64,000 nucleotides of DNA from Eunapius fragilis (Eukaryota > Porifera > Demospongiae > Spongillida > Spongillidae): contig OY811971.1 of the NCBI GenBank assembly GCA_963681505.1, positions 18,681,234 to 18,745,233 on the forward strand, in the 5' to 3' direction. Positions 43,241 through 55,102 of the stretch are shown piece by piece. The first letter of the stretch is position 1. The number at the start of each line of letters is the position of its first letter. A model generated the notes under the pieces. That model saw only the letters and a list, made by a program, of their open reading frames with translations. It was not told the origin of the DNA and did no database searches. The translations under genes were made by a program, and so were the position numbers.

Positions 43241-43479
43241 TCAAATAGCAATTTTTTTTTGTGTCAGCACCATACAAAACGCCACACTACAACCGGCTTT
43301 GCAGTCTGTAAATACAGTAGCAAGCATTATATTTTGATGAACACACGAAGCTTTATATTTGAATAGTGGTTCTCCTGGTGGAGGTTGGAAGGGTGACTGG
43401 CACAGTCCATGAGCTGCATCACATTGTTCCATCACTGCCACCCCCTCCCCATCACTATTCCCCTCCCCATCAAATCATA

Positions 43480-43700
43480 GTGATGGGGTAAAGAGGGCTC
43501 TGATGGGGAGGAGGGACTGATGAGGAAGAGAGGGAATGGTGCAGCACAAACAAAAGCCTGACCATCTCTTGAGCAATGTAGTCCACATTGTCATCATCTA
43601 GGAGCACGTTGGTGGCCCCACCATTCTTACTGCGTAGACAATGTGCCAACATCTGCTCAGTGTAGGGATACAGGCAAAGTGTAGGAAATGTGTGTGGTCC
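43480..43700 (-). other. Possible isolated exon, unknown protein
   Basis: The minus strand reads EQMLAHCLRSKNGG then ATNVLLDDDNVDYIAQEMV, of normal amino-acid composition, preceded by an acceptor-like TACACTGAGCAG and followed by GAGATG/GTCAGG. A second minus frame at about 43340-43440 (CDAAHGLCQSPFQPPPGE) might be the next exon. I do not recognise the protein, and no complete gene can be built. Confidence 0.25.
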
Positions 43701-45000
43701 CAATTGGGGGGGGACATTTCATCCCCCTTAACTAAAACCACGCCCCTTCTTTCTACTTCCCAAAATGACCCAACAGGGTCAGGGATAGCAGGAGAGTTTT
43801 AAAACTATATGAGTGAGGACCAATGGACACATACGTGTAGGATCAATGGGGTAATTAATAAACTCCGTACTGCAGAGGATAGGTGCTGTGCCCCCATCCT
43901 CTGTGGAGCTGCCATGGCAATGGTGATGGTGATCGACTCACAGACCACACATCTTTGAGGCAGGAGAGGGGGAAGTATGAGGATTGGTACAAATGTAGAA
44001 GGGAGAGGAGGAGAAAGAGGTGGAGGAGGAAAGCATTGCCAGAAATTTCGGACGCTCATTACGTATTCCTGACGCGTCATTGAAATGTATGGAACAAAGT
44101 GTATTTCTGTTCAGTACAAATCAGGAATCGACAGAAATAATAAAAGGGGTCAAAAATATAGTTAAGGACATCTTTCACTATGCGTTACCGATGAAACAAA
44201 AAAATTCAGGGTCTATCTGTAGGTTTCATGGCCCTAAAACAACACGCCCATTGACAATGTTTTATTCAATTTTAATAATTTATGGCATGAACGGGTCTAG
44301 GATTCACATACTTGAATCTAGAAATAGACATGCACATAGCATAGATATGCTAGTTGCATGTGTAAATTATACGCTTATAGCTCTGGCTTCAGAATTTACT
44401 TTGTAATCACCAATAAATCGTCCACGCGGTAAGTAGCAAAATGGGGAAAGTCAGCCTTCCATCAACTGTATGCAAAAAGACAAAACTCCCAAGGATGGGT
44501 GCACATTTTTACAGAACAGAAGATATACAAAAGTTGCGCGGTTTGTCTCTGTATCCTACTAAGGTTTGTAAACTTTACTAGAAGTCTTTGGTACTAAACT
44601 GTGCGCGATAGATAGAAATTACCCATAGACGCCATGTACAATAATTTTATTACGCGTTTTACGGAATTCAAGTGTTTCATGTCCGCCATGTCTACTACAC
44701 ATCGATAACACTCCGTACAGACCCCATGCAATGAATGATTTATAAGTAGCATACAATGTTTAAAGTGATAGAAGTTAAAGTACATTGAAAGATGCAGCCC
44801 TTATATAATCCTAACTTAAATATTCACCGCACAGAAGAAAGAAATGACCACCATATTATATCATAAGTGAAATACGAAGTTATTAATTGCTTAAATTTGA
44901 CACTGAGTATATAATTATATTTGTATGTAGCTATGCACATAATATACACGTATACAGTTCAATCTACGACAGTTCAAACGAGGCGCCAAAAAAACTCCCA

Positions 45001-45966
45001 CTATGGCTGTGGCGAAATCTCTTCCGGCCACACCGCGGTCTGACATTTGCTGTAGCCTCTAACAGCAGCAATAATTGCAGAGCGAATGGTTTTGTGGACG
45101 GTGATTAATACGAGAAGAACGTAGAGAGGTTCTGAGGCTGACCACAGGGTAAATACCACATATGCCGCAATACTTCCTGTTGCCGTGGCCCAGTAAGTGA
45201 ATGAAAACAGCGGAACTTTGCTGATCAATATTGTTACAACGGTAACAGTATTGATTACAAGAACAGATTTAGTCACGCTGTTGTCGCTGTTCGTTTCGAC
45301 GACGGCATTTTTTGCCGTGCGATACGTCATGTACGTTGTTACCAGAGTGATAACGAAGGGAACGAGGTATCCCGGTATTAATCCAACTGCAAGCCAGGGG
45401 TTGGTGGCAGCGCAGGATGCGTAGAGCAATCCAACGATCTTGCTGAAAGTAGCATTGCGAAACCCTATGCCTTGCACAGTGGGGAGCACTAGGGCAGCGA
45501 ACAGGAGGACGACGAAAGCTGACAACACTTTGCTCGTGGACACTCGCTTTCGGCCGTATTTGACTATTAAAAATTGAACAGTGGCGATCAGTCCGATCGA
45601 AAACACCGCTAGGTACCACTGAAAAACTACTGCGATTGTGACCCCCAAATTCCACATATTATTGCTAATTGCGATTGATGGTTGGTCAGTTAGTATGGAT
45701 ATGCCGATGCCGAGGTTCAGTAGTGCTGATAAGATCATGAAGGATGCGGCTACTGATGTGATCAGTGCGGAGATTGGATCACGTAACACCTTACTGCGGG
45801 ACAAGCAGTAAATGACCAGGCTTCCAATCAGCTGTATCAGTACGAATATGACGAGTTCTAAATATCCTAGGACTGTTACTGCGATGTGTCCCTGAGCTGT
45901 GAGGTTGAAGTCTCTGCAGTGTTCGGTAGCGAAGCCTTCAGAATAATTTTCTGAGTAGATATTCAT
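45001..45966 (-). CDS. Rhodopsin-like 7TM receptor 1
   Basis: Intronless. The open frame starts at 46176 (391 aa), but the better start is Met71 at 45966 (MNIYSENYSEGFATEHCRDF, short glycosylatable ectodomain; 321 aa), because the preceding 70 residues have no signal peptide or domain. Seven hydrophobic helices follow: TM1 from HIAVTVLGYLELVIFVLIQL, TM2 after LRDPIS, TM3 ending at VKYGRKRV in place of DRY, TM4 from KVLSAFVV, TM5 from NPWLAVGL, TM6 from KSVLVINTVTVVTILISKVP, TM7 with SEPLYVLL in the place of NPxxY. Helix 8 (VHKTIRSAI) and a short tail complete it. Plasma-membrane G-protein-coupled receptor by architecture; ligand unknown. First of three tandem copies and the most diverged. Confidence 0.75.
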   Translation of the reverse strand: MNIYSENYSEGFATEHCRDFNLTAQGHIAVTVLGYLELVIFVLIQLIGSLVIYCLSRSKVLRDPISALITSVAASFMILSALLNLGIGISILTDQPSIAISNNMWNLGVTIAVVFQWYLAVFSIGLIATVQFLIVKYGRKRVSTSKVLSAFVVLLFAALVLPTVQGIGFRNATFSKIVGLLYASCAATNPWLAVGLIPGYLVPFVITLVTTYMTYRTAKNAVVETNSDNSVTKSVLVINTVTVVTILISKVPLFSFTYWATATGSIAAYVVFTLWSASEPLYVLLVLITVHKTIRSAIIAAVRGYSKCQTAVWPEEISPQP

Positions 45967-46467
45967 CCCGTTAGAGTAACGAGTGCAACTGTTTTTCCTT
46001 ATGTATACACGTGTATATTTACACCTTCGCGGACTCGTTCTGCTGTGCGTGACCAAGTATGGAGATAAAATTTCGCGATGAAAGGTTAAAAATTTCGCCG
46101 ACAAGTCCAAAGACTGTGAGCCTGTCACCTTAAATTCAAAAGGTACCCACTGTACTGTAGCATAGCAACACACCACCTTGAATTGACAGCTTGTTTTTGT
46201 GGTTTACAACTGGCATGACAATACATGTTTAATCCACAACATACTACGAAAAAAAGAAGCATGAGCTTTAAAATATATATACTTATACGCACACATATGA
46301 TACCGAGCTGTAGGAGTTAATTGACTCAAACTAGTGCGCGTGGTAGACCTGTTGAGCTGCAATTGCATGGTGCCAGAAAATTCGAATCGAAGATTTTCAG
46401 CCCCACAAGCCAAGCGAACTGCTAGAGGGGTCCACACATCACGTATATACAATGCCTTACATGGTAT

Positions 46468-47882
46468 TACTAATATGCGGAACGGAACGATGTGGAACGT
46501 TCTGTTCCGTTCCGCCTACTAAAATGCGGGAACGGAAAAAATGATTTTAATATTTACACATGCTTTATGCTTCGTTGATCCAAGTGTGCATGACACGTGT
46601 TTAGATGGATGGATGTTTGTTGTTAGTCCGTAAATCACCTAGCGTACGCGATATTTTTTCACTGTTGGGAAATGCAAGTGGTAGTGGAGACTGTGTGATG
46701 GTAGCTACTCAAAAGCTTGAAGCTTACCAGATTTTTGTATTCAAGACTACTGAACCTTCAAAACTGGGTAAGCGTATGAAAATAAAGTTGACATGGTATC
46801 CATCGGATGCGGTAATAAAATACATGTAATGGTGTTGATGCAGAAATTCATGGACCACCCCTACCCACACACACACGCGGAACTAAAATGTTTTTTAAAC
46901 ATAACCTCCTTGCAGAAGACTGGAGATTTGATGGATATCGCTGGAGAAGCTAAGGTCTATGCAAACTTCCAAGAAGTGAACCCAAGGTATGTATTTTCAC
47001 ATTGATACATCAATGGAGTTTCAAAGAACTTTCAAAGGCATACGTACCAGCTCCTCGAAGATGCATCGGTCACTCTTGTCCACTATGTGGGAGATAATAG
47101 CATAGCTGCTGACTTTGCTCACTGTAATGCAGTGCATAACAATATTCCATACACTAGAACTTGTCCATCAGCTATGGAAACGCTAAAATCACTGTATAAA
47201 TCAGATCTTGGAAACATTGTGTATTAAAAAAGAGATAGCTGCATTATACTCCGATTCAGCGAAGATGCAATCCCAAATTTCACGTGATATGAAGCAGCTT
47301 CGTAACTTACGTTACCAACAATTGCAACAGTCTCGCATTTCTAAAGATGATCTGTATAACCTACATAAAATTGCCTATGATGTTAGTGGTTTTGTATGGA
47401 AGATTATCACATTTCCTGAATTAGTTTATTTCATTTTAGGAAATTCTTGAGGAATTCGATAAAGTTCTACAGCTAGAACACGGTTCACAGTTGTAATCGT
47501 ATGATACCACTTTCCAACTCGGCGATTTCTATGTTTCAACTCTTTTGACTCAGATTAGCAATGTGACACACATGTATGCCATGATCATACTGTTCCTCAG
47601 ATTAGCAAGAGGGCACCACTGTGATACTGTTCCTCGGATTAGCAATGTGATACACATGAATGCCATGCATACTGTTCCTCAGATTAGCAATAATGTGATC
47701 ATACTGTTCCTCAGATTAGCAATAATGTGATCATACTGTTCCTCAGATTAGCAATGATGTGACACATATGTATGCCAAACTGGGTTGCAGCATTAGGTTT
47801 TAAAAACTGTAATGTCGTCCCGCATTTAAATACGCGGAATGGAACGGAATCTTCCACAAAAGTTCCGTTCCGCATATTAGTA
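46468..47882 (+). mobile_element. MULE-like element with decayed transposase, unit 1
   Basis: Termini TACTAATATGCGGAACGGAA and the inverse TTCCGTTCCGCATATTAGTA. The outside 9 bp are ACATGGTAT and ACATCCAAT (6 of 9 equal), compatible with an old 9-bp duplication. The plus strand carries broken pieces of one protein: EDWRFDGYRWRS-type exon after a splice-like GTAAGC...TTGCAG, YQLLEDASVTLVHYVGDNS, NLHKIAYDVSGFVWKIITFP, then YDTTFQLGDFYVST, which looks like the first Asp block of a Mutator-type DDE transposase. The frame runs into a minisatellite (about 47547-47765). Not active. Confidence 0.6.
47547..47765. repeat. Short minisatellite inside the unit 1 element
   Basis: Copies of TACTGTTCCTCAGATTAGCA plus a variable AATGTGATCA segment (about 32 bp). 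About 5-6 copies here, more in unit 2, fewer in unit 3. Confidence 0.85.
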
Positions 47883-49309
47883 ACATCCAATTATCCATGT
47901 GTAAACAAACGTACTTCTGACTTGAAGGAAATTAAAAGGGCCGTTTGTCATGGTGAACATAATGCATGACAGTGTTGTGACGAGAGCCTAACCTCTGGGG
48001 ATTGTTCCAGTTTCTCAGTTGCTACGAGAGAGGGGGGACATTTCATCTCCCTATAACTAAAACCACACCCCTTCTTTCTACTTCCCAAAATGACCCGACA
48101 GGGTCAGGGATTGTAGGAGAGTTTTAAAACTATATGAGTGTGGACCAATGAACACATATGTAGGACCAATGGGATAATTAATATACTCCGTACTGTAGAG
48201 GATAGGTGCTGTGCCCCCATCCTCTGTGGAGCTGCCATGGCAATGGTGATCGACTCACAGACCACACATCATTGAGGCAGGAGAGGGGGAAGTATGAGGA
48301 TTGGTACAAATGTAGAAGGGAGAGGAGGAGAAAGAGGTGGAGGAGGAAAGCATTGCCAGAAATTTCGGACGCTCATTACGTATTCCTGACGCGTCATTGA
48401 AATGTACGGAACAAAGTGTATTTCTGTTCAGTACAAATCAGGAATCGACAGAAATAATAAAAGGGGTCAAATATATAGTTAAGGACATCTTTCGCTATGC
48501 GTTACCGATGAAACAAAAAAAAATTCAGGGTCTATCTGTAGGTTCCATGGCCCTAAAACAACACGCCCATTGACAATCAATTTTAATAATTTATGGCATA
48601 AACGGGTCTAGGATTCACATACTTGAATCTAGAAATAGACATGCACATAGCATAGATATGCTAGTTGCATGTGTAAATTATACGCTTATAGCTCTGGCTT
48701 CAGAATCCACTTTGTAATCACCAAAAAATCGTCCACGCGGTAAGTAGCAAAATGGGGAATGTCAGCCTTCCATCAACTGTATGCAATAAGACAAAACTAC
48801 GTTTTGAAAAGGTAGGGTGCACATTTTTACAGAACAGAAGATATACAAAAGTTGCGCGGTTTGTCCCTGTATCCTACTAAGGTTTGTAAACTTTACTAGA
48901 AGTCTTTGGTACTAACTGTGCGCGATAGATAGAAATTACCCATAAGACGCCGTGTACAATAATTTTATTATGCGTATTACAAGTGTTTCATGTCCGCCAT
49001 GTCTACTACACATCGATAACACTCCGTACAGACCCCATGCAATGAATGATTTATAAGTAAAATACAATGTTTAAAGTGATAGAAGTTAAAGTACATTGAA
49101 AGATGCAGCCCTTATATAATCCTAATATAAATATTCACCGCACAGAAGAAAGAAATGACCACCATATTATATCATAAGTGCAATATGAAGTTATTAATTG
49201 CTTAAATTTGACACTGAGTATAATTATATTTGTATGTAGCTATGCACATAATATACACGTATACAGTTCAATCTACGACAGTTCAATCGAGGCGCCAAAA
49301 AAACTCCCA

Positions 49310-50278
49310 CTATGGCTGTGGCGAAATCTCTTCCGGCCACACCGCGGTCTGACATTTGCTGTAGCCTGTAACAGCAGCAATAATTGCAGAGCGAATGGTT
49401 TTGTGGACGGTGATGAATAGGAGAAGAACGTAGAGAGGTTCTGAGGCTGACCACAGGGTAAATACCACATATGCCGCAATACTTCCTGTTGCCGTGGCCC
49501 AGAAAGTGAATGAAAACAGCGGAACTTTGCTGATCAATATTGTTACAACGGTAACAGTATTGATTACAAGAACAGATTTAGTCACGCTGTTGTCGCTGTT
49601 ATTTTCGACGACGGCATTTTTTACCGTGCGATACGTCATGTACGTTGTTACCAGAGTGATAACGAAGGGAACGAGGTATCCCAGTATTAATCCAACTGCA
49701 AGCCAGGGGTTGGTGGAAGCGCAGGATGATACGCGGACCAATCCAGCGATCTTGCTGAAAGTAGCATTGCGAAACCCTAGGCCTTGCACAGTGGGGAGAA
49801 CAAGGGCAACGAACAGGAGGACGACGAAAGCTGACAACACTTTGCTCGTGGACACTCGCTTTCGGCCGTATTTGACTATTAAAAATTGAACAGTGGCGAT
49901 CAGTCCGATCGAAAACACCGCTAGGTACCACTGAAAAACTCCTGCGATTGAGAACCCAAAATTCCATATATTATTGCTAATTGCGATTGATGGTTGGTCA
50001 GTTAGTATGGATATGCCAATGACGAGGTTCAGTAGTACTGATAAGATCATGAAGGATGCGGCTACTGATGTGATCAGTGCGGAGATTGGATCACGTAACA
50101 TCTTACTGCGGTACAAGCAGTAAATGACCAGGCTTCCAATCAGCTGTATCAGTACGAATATGACGAGTTCTAAAAATCCTAGGACTGTTACTGCGATGTG
50201 TTCCAGAGCTGTGAGGTTGAAGTCTCTGCAGTGTTCGGTAGCGAAGCCTTCAGAATAATTTTCTGAGTAGATATTCAT
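49310..50278 (-). CDS. Rhodopsin-like 7TM receptor 2
   Basis: Same architecture as receptor 1; preferred start Met71 of a 392-aa frame (50278; upstream frame start 50488). Compared with receptor 1 it has clustered changes in TM1 (GFLEL), TM2-3 (VIGI, NIWNFGFSIAGVFQWY), the second extracellular loop (AGLVRVSSCAST) and TM5 (ILGY), while TM6-TM7 and the tail are nearly the same. Change in the extracellular loop and helix tops with a constant intracellular side is the expected pattern if ligand choice changed. The TM7 motif is SEPLYVLL. Presumed surface receptor, ligand unknown. Confidence 0.75.
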   Translation of the reverse strand: MNIYSENYSEGFATEHCRDFNLTALEHIAVTVLGFLELVIFVLIQLIGSLVIYCLYRSKMLRDPISALITSVAASFMILSVLLNLVIGISILTDQPSIAISNNIWNFGFSIAGVFQWYLAVFSIGLIATVQFLIVKYGRKRVSTSKVLSAFVVLLFVALVLPTVQGLGFRNATFSKIAGLVRVSSCASTNPWLAVGLILGYLVPFVITLVTTYMTYRTVKNAVVENNSDNSVTKSVLVINTVTVVTILISKVPLFSFTFWATATGSIAAYVVFTLWSASEPLYVLLLFITVHKTIRSAIIAAVTGYSKCQTAVWPEEISPQP

Positions 50279-50785
50279 CCCGTTAGAGTAACGAGTGCAA
50301 CTGTTTTTCCTTATGTTTACACGTGTATATTTACACCTTCGCGGACTCGTTCTGCTGTGCGTGACCAAGTATGGAGATAAAATTTCGCGATGAAAGGTTA
50401 AAAATTTCGCCGACAAGTCCAAAGACTGTGAGCCTGTCACCTTGAGTTCAAAAGGTACCCACTGTACTGTAGCATAGCAACACGCCACCTTAAATTGACA
50501 GCTTGTTTTTGTGGTTTACAACTGACATGACAATACATGTTTAATCCACAACATACTACGAAAAAAAAAGAAGCATTACTGAGCTTTAAAATATATATAC
50601 TTATACGCACACATATGATACCGAGCTGTAGGAGTTAATTGACTCAAACTAGTGCGCGTGGTAGACCTGTTGAGCTGCAATTGCATGGTGCCAGAAAATT
50701 CGAATCGAAGATTTTCAGCCCCACAAGCCAAGCGAACTGCTAGAAGGGTCCACACATCACGTATATACAATGCCTTACATGGTAT

Positions 50786-52292
50786 TACTAATATGCGGAA
50801 CGGAACGATGTGGAACGTTCTGTTCCGTTCCGCCTACTAAAATGCGGAACGGAAAAAATGATTTTAATATTTACACATGCTTTATGCTTCGTTGATCCAA
50901 GTGTGCATGACACGTGTTTAGATGGATGGATGTTTGTTGTTAGTCCGTAAATCACCTAGCGTAAGCGATATTTTTTCACTGTTGGGAAATGCAAGTGGTA
51001 GTGGAGACTGTGTGATGGTAGCTACCCAAAAGCTTGAAGCTAACCAGATTTTTGTATTCAAGGCTACTGAACCTTCAAAACTGGGTAAGCGTATGAAAAT
51101 TAAGTTGACATGGTATCCATCGGATGCGGTAATAAAATACATGTAATGGTGTTGATGCAGAAATTCATGGGCCACCACCCCTACCCACACACACACGCGG
51201 AACTAAAATGTTTTTTAAACATAACCTCCTTGCAGAAGACTGGAGATTTGATGGATATCGCTGGAGAAGCCAAGGTGTATGCAAACTTCCAAGAAGTGAA
51301 CCCAAGGTATGTATTTTCACATTGATACATCAATGGAGTTTCAAAGAACTTTCAAAGGCATACGTACCAGCTCCTCGAAGATGCATCGGTCACTCTTGTC
51401 CACTATGTGGGAGATAATAGCATAGCTGCTGACTTTGCTCACTGTAATGCAGTGCATAGCAATATTCCATACACTTGTCCATCAGCTATGGAAACGCTAA
51501 AATCACTGTATAAATCAGATCTTGCAAACATTGTGTATAAAAAAAGAGATAGCTGCATTATACTCCGATTCAGCGAAGATGCAATCTCAAATTCCACGTG
51601 ATATGAAGCAGCTTCGTAACTTACGTTACCAACAATTGCAACAGTCTCGCATTTCTAAAGATGATCTGTATAACCTACATAAAATTGCCTATGATGTTAG
51701 TGGTTTTGCATGGAAGATTATCACATTTCCTGAATTAGTTTATTTCATTTTAGGAAATTCTTGAGGAATTCGATAAAGTTCTACAGCTAGAACACGGTTC
51801 ACAGTTGTAATCATATGATACCACTTTCCAACTCGGCGATTTCTATGTTTCAACTCTTTTGACTCAGATTAGCAATGTGACACACATGTATGCCATGATC
51901 ATACTGTTCCTCAGATTAGCAAGAGGGCACCACTGTGATACTGTTCCTCGGATTGGCAATGTGATACACATGAATGCCATGCATACTGTTCCTCAGATTA
52001 GCAATAATGTGATCATACTGTTCCTCAGATTAGCAATAATGTGATCATACTGTTCCTCAGATTAGCAATAATGTGATCATACTGCTCCTCAGATTAGCAA
52101 TAATGTGATCATACTGTTCTTCAGATTAGCAATAATGTGATCATACTGTTCCTCAGATTAGCAATAATGTGACACATATGTATGCCAAACTGGGTTGCAG
52201 CATTAGGTTTTAAAAACTGTAATGTCGTCCCGCATTTAAATACGCGGAATGGAACGGAATCTTCCACAAAAGTTCCGTTCCGCATATTAGTA
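50786..52292 (+). mobile_element. MULE-like element with decayed transposase, unit 2
   Basis: Same termini and broken frames as in unit 1. The pieces NLHKIAYDVSGFAWKIITFP and the splice-like GTAAGC (51086) to TTGCAG (51234) recur. The internal minisatellite (about 51861-52175) is longer than in units 1 and 3. Confidence 0.6.
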
Positions 52293-52440
52293 ACATCCAA
52301 TTATCCATGTGCAAACAAACGTACTTCTGACTTGAAGGAAATTAAAAGGGCCGTTTGTCATGGTGAACATAATGCATGACAGTGTTGTGACGAGAGCCTA
52401 ACCTCTGGGGATTGTTCCAGTTTCTCAGTTGCTACGAGAG

Positions 52441-52584
52441 ACACTGGGGGCGGGGGGGGGGGGGGGGGGGCGGGGCTAAGATGACATTCACTATCAATTT
52501 TCACCATATTTGGTCTTGGCATTATCATATGTCTTGCTATTACCATTTATGGTGAATATGGATTTCAACGATCATCTTAGCCAC
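52441..52584. mobile_element. MITE at the unit 2/unit 3 joint, right end lost
   Basis: Starts ACACTGGGGGCGGGG and poly-G, then GCTAAGATGACATTCACTAT with the inverse ACGATCATCTTAGCC near its end. It joins directly to the truncated start of unit 3 (CACAGACCACACATC). The intact form is at 56637-56817. Confidence 0.75.
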
Positions 52585-53626
52585 AGACCACACATCATTG
52601 AGGCAGGAGAGGGGGAAGTATGAGGATTGGTACAAATGTAGAAGGGAGAGGAGGAGAAGAAGGAAAGCATTGCCAGAAATTTCGGACGCTCATTACGTAT
52701 TCCTGACGCGTCATTGAAATGTATGGAACAAAGTGTATTTCTGTTCAGTACAAATCAGGAATCGACAGAAATAATAAAAGGGGTCAAATATATAGTTAAG
52801 GACATCTTTCGCTATGCGTTACCGATGAAACAAAAAAAATTCAGGGTCTATCTGTAGGTTCCATGGCCCTAAAACAACACGCCCATTGACAATCAATTTT
52901 AATAATTTATGGCATGAACGGGTCTAGGATTCACATACTTGAATCTAGAAATAGACATGCACATAGCATAGATATGCTAGTTGCATGTGTAAATTGTACG
53001 CTTATAGCTCTGGCTTCTGAATCCACTTTGTAATCACCAAAAAATCGTCCACGCGGTAAGTAGCAAAATGGGGAAAGTCAGCCTTCCATCAACTGTATGC
53101 AATAAGACAAAACTCCGTTTTGAAAAAGTAGGGTGCACATTTTTACAGAACAGAAGATATAAAAAGTTGCGCGGTTTGTCCCTGTATCCTACTAAGGTTT
53201 GTAAACTTTACTAGAAGTTTTTGGTACTAACTGAGCGCGATAGATAGAAATTACCCATAAGACGCCGTGTACAATAATTTTATTAGGCGTATTACAAGTG
53301 TTTCATGTCCGCCATGTCTACTACACATCGATAACACTCCGTACAGACCCCATGCAATGAATGATTTATAAGTAAAATACAATGTTCAAAGTGATAGAAG
53401 TTAAAGTACATTGAAAAATGCAGCCCTTCTATATAATCCTAACTTAAATATTCACCGCACAGAAGAAAGAAATGACCACCATATTGTATCATAAGTGCAA
53501 TATGAAGTTATTAATTGCTTAAATTTGACACTGAGTATAATTATATTTGTATGTAGCTATGCACATAATATACACGTATACAGTTCAATCTACGACAGTT
53601 CAATCGAGGCGCCAAAAAAACTCCCA

Positions 53627-54595
53627 CTATGGCTGTGGCGAAATCTCTTCCGGCCACACCGCGGTCTGACATTTGCTATAGCCTGTAACAGCAGCAATAA
53701 TTGCAGAGCGAATGGTTTTGTGGACGGTGATGAATAGGAGAAGAACGTAGAAAGGTTCTGAGGCTGACCACAGGGTAAATACCACATATGCCGCAATACT
53801 TCCTGTTGCCGTGGCCCAGAAAGTGAATGAAAACAGCGGAACTTTGCTGATCAATATTGTTACAACGGTAACAGTATTGATTACAAGAACAGATTTAGTC
53901 ACGCTGTTGTCGCTGTTATTTTCGACGACGGCATTTTTTACCGTGCGATACGTCATGTACGTTGTTACCAGAGTGATAACGAAGGGAACGAGGTATCCCA
54001 GTATTAATCCAACTGCAAGCCAGGGGTTGGTGGAAGCGCAGGATGATACGCGGACCAATCCAGCGATCTTGCTGAAAGTAGCATTGCGAAACCCTAGGCC
54101 TTGCACAGTGGGGAGAACAAGGGCAACGAACAGGAGGACGACGAAAGCTGACAACACTTTGCTCGTGGACACTCGCTTTCGGCCGTATTTGACTATTAAA
54201 AATTGAACAGTGGCGATCAGTCCGATCGAAAACACCGCTAGGTACCACTGAAAAACTCCTGCGATTGAGAACCCAAAATTCCATATATTATTGCTAATTG
54301 CGATTGATGGTTGGTCAGTTAGTATGGATATGCCAATGACGAGGTTCAGTAGTACTGATAAGATCATGAAGGATGCGGCTACTGATGTGATCAGTGCGGA
54401 GATTGGATCACGTAACATCTTACTGCGGTACAAGCAGTAAATGACCAGGCTTCCAATCAGCTGTATCAGTACGAATATGACGAGTTCTAAAAATCCTAGG
54501 ACTGTTACTGCGATGTGTTCCAGAGCTGTGAGGTTGAAGTCTCTGCAGTGTTCGGTAGCGAAGCCTTCAGAATAATTTTCTGAGTAGATATTCAT
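53627..54595 (-). CDS. Rhodopsin-like 7TM receptor 3
   Basis: Differs from receptor 2 by one residue only: SEPFYVLL instead of SEPLYVLL in TM7, at the position of the NPxxY-like motif. Preferred start 54595 (Met71; open frame from 54805). The flanks are equally alike, so this is a very recent duplicate. As for the others: intronless, seven helices, KYGRKR at the end of TM3, ligand unknown. Confidence 0.75.
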   Translation of the reverse strand: MNIYSENYSEGFATEHCRDFNLTALEHIAVTVLGFLELVIFVLIQLIGSLVIYCLYRSKMLRDPISALITSVAASFMILSVLLNLVIGISILTDQPSIAISNNIWNFGFSIAGVFQWYLAVFSIGLIATVQFLIVKYGRKRVSTSKVLSAFVVLLFVALVLPTVQGLGFRNATFSKIAGLVRVSSCASTNPWLAVGLILGYLVPFVITLVTTYMTYRTVKNAVVENNSDNSVTKSVLVINTVTVVTILISKVPLFSFTFWATATGSIAAYVVFTLWSASEPFYVLLLFITVHKTIRSAIIAAVTGYSKCQTAVWPEEISPQP

Positions 54596-55102
54596 CCCGT
54601 TAGAGTAACGAGTGCAACTGTTTTTCCTTATGTTTACACGTGTATATTTACACCTTCGCGGACTCGTTCTGCTGTGCGTGACCAAGTATGGAGATAAAAT
54701 TTCGCGATGAAAGGTTAAAAATTTCGCCGACAAGTCCAAAGACTGTGAGCCTGTCACCTTGAGTTCAAAAGGTACCCACTGTACTGTAGCATAGCAACAC
54801 GCCACCTTAAATTGACAGCTTGTTTTTGTGGTTTACAACTGACATGACAATACATGTTTAATCCACAACATACTACGAAAAAAAAAGAAGCATTACTGAG
54901 CTTTAAAATATATATACTTATACGCACACATATGATACCGAGCTGTAGGAGTTAATTGACTCAAACTAGTGCGCGTGGTAGACCTGTTGAGCTGCAATTG
55001 CATGGTGCCAGAAAATTCGAATCGAAGATTTTCAGCCCCACAAGCCAAGCGAACTGCTAGAAGGGTCCACACATCACGTATATACAATGCCTTACATGGT
55101 AT

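Larger units (their letters stand above)
43710..48036. repeat. Tandem unit 1 (receptor plus transposon)
   Basis: About 4.3-kb unit starting GGGGGACATTTCATC and ending GTTCCAGTTTCTCAGTTGCT. Repeated twice downstream. Contains a 7TM gene on the minus strand and a MULE-like element on the plus strand. Open frames at 44020-44406 are not kept in the other units (different poly-A lengths), so that stretch is noncoding. Confidence 0.9.
48037..52440. repeat. Tandem unit 2
   Basis: Second copy of the receptor-plus-transposon unit. It differs from unit 1 by small indels, and a MITE follows directly at its end. Confidence 0.9.

Noticed and set aside
44020-44406. 128-aa frame in unit 1 as a gene
   Set aside because: Units 2 and 3 differ in the poly-A length inside it, which shifts the frame; no known domain.
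45967-46176. First 70 residues of the 7TM frames as a true N-terminus
   Set aside because: No signal peptide or domain, and the composition fits a leader region. Met71 gives a normal short ectodomain. Not fully excluded.
49494-49889. 131-aa plus-strand frame opposite receptor 2 (and at 53811 opposite receptor 3)
   Set aside because: Antisense shadow of the 7TM gene.
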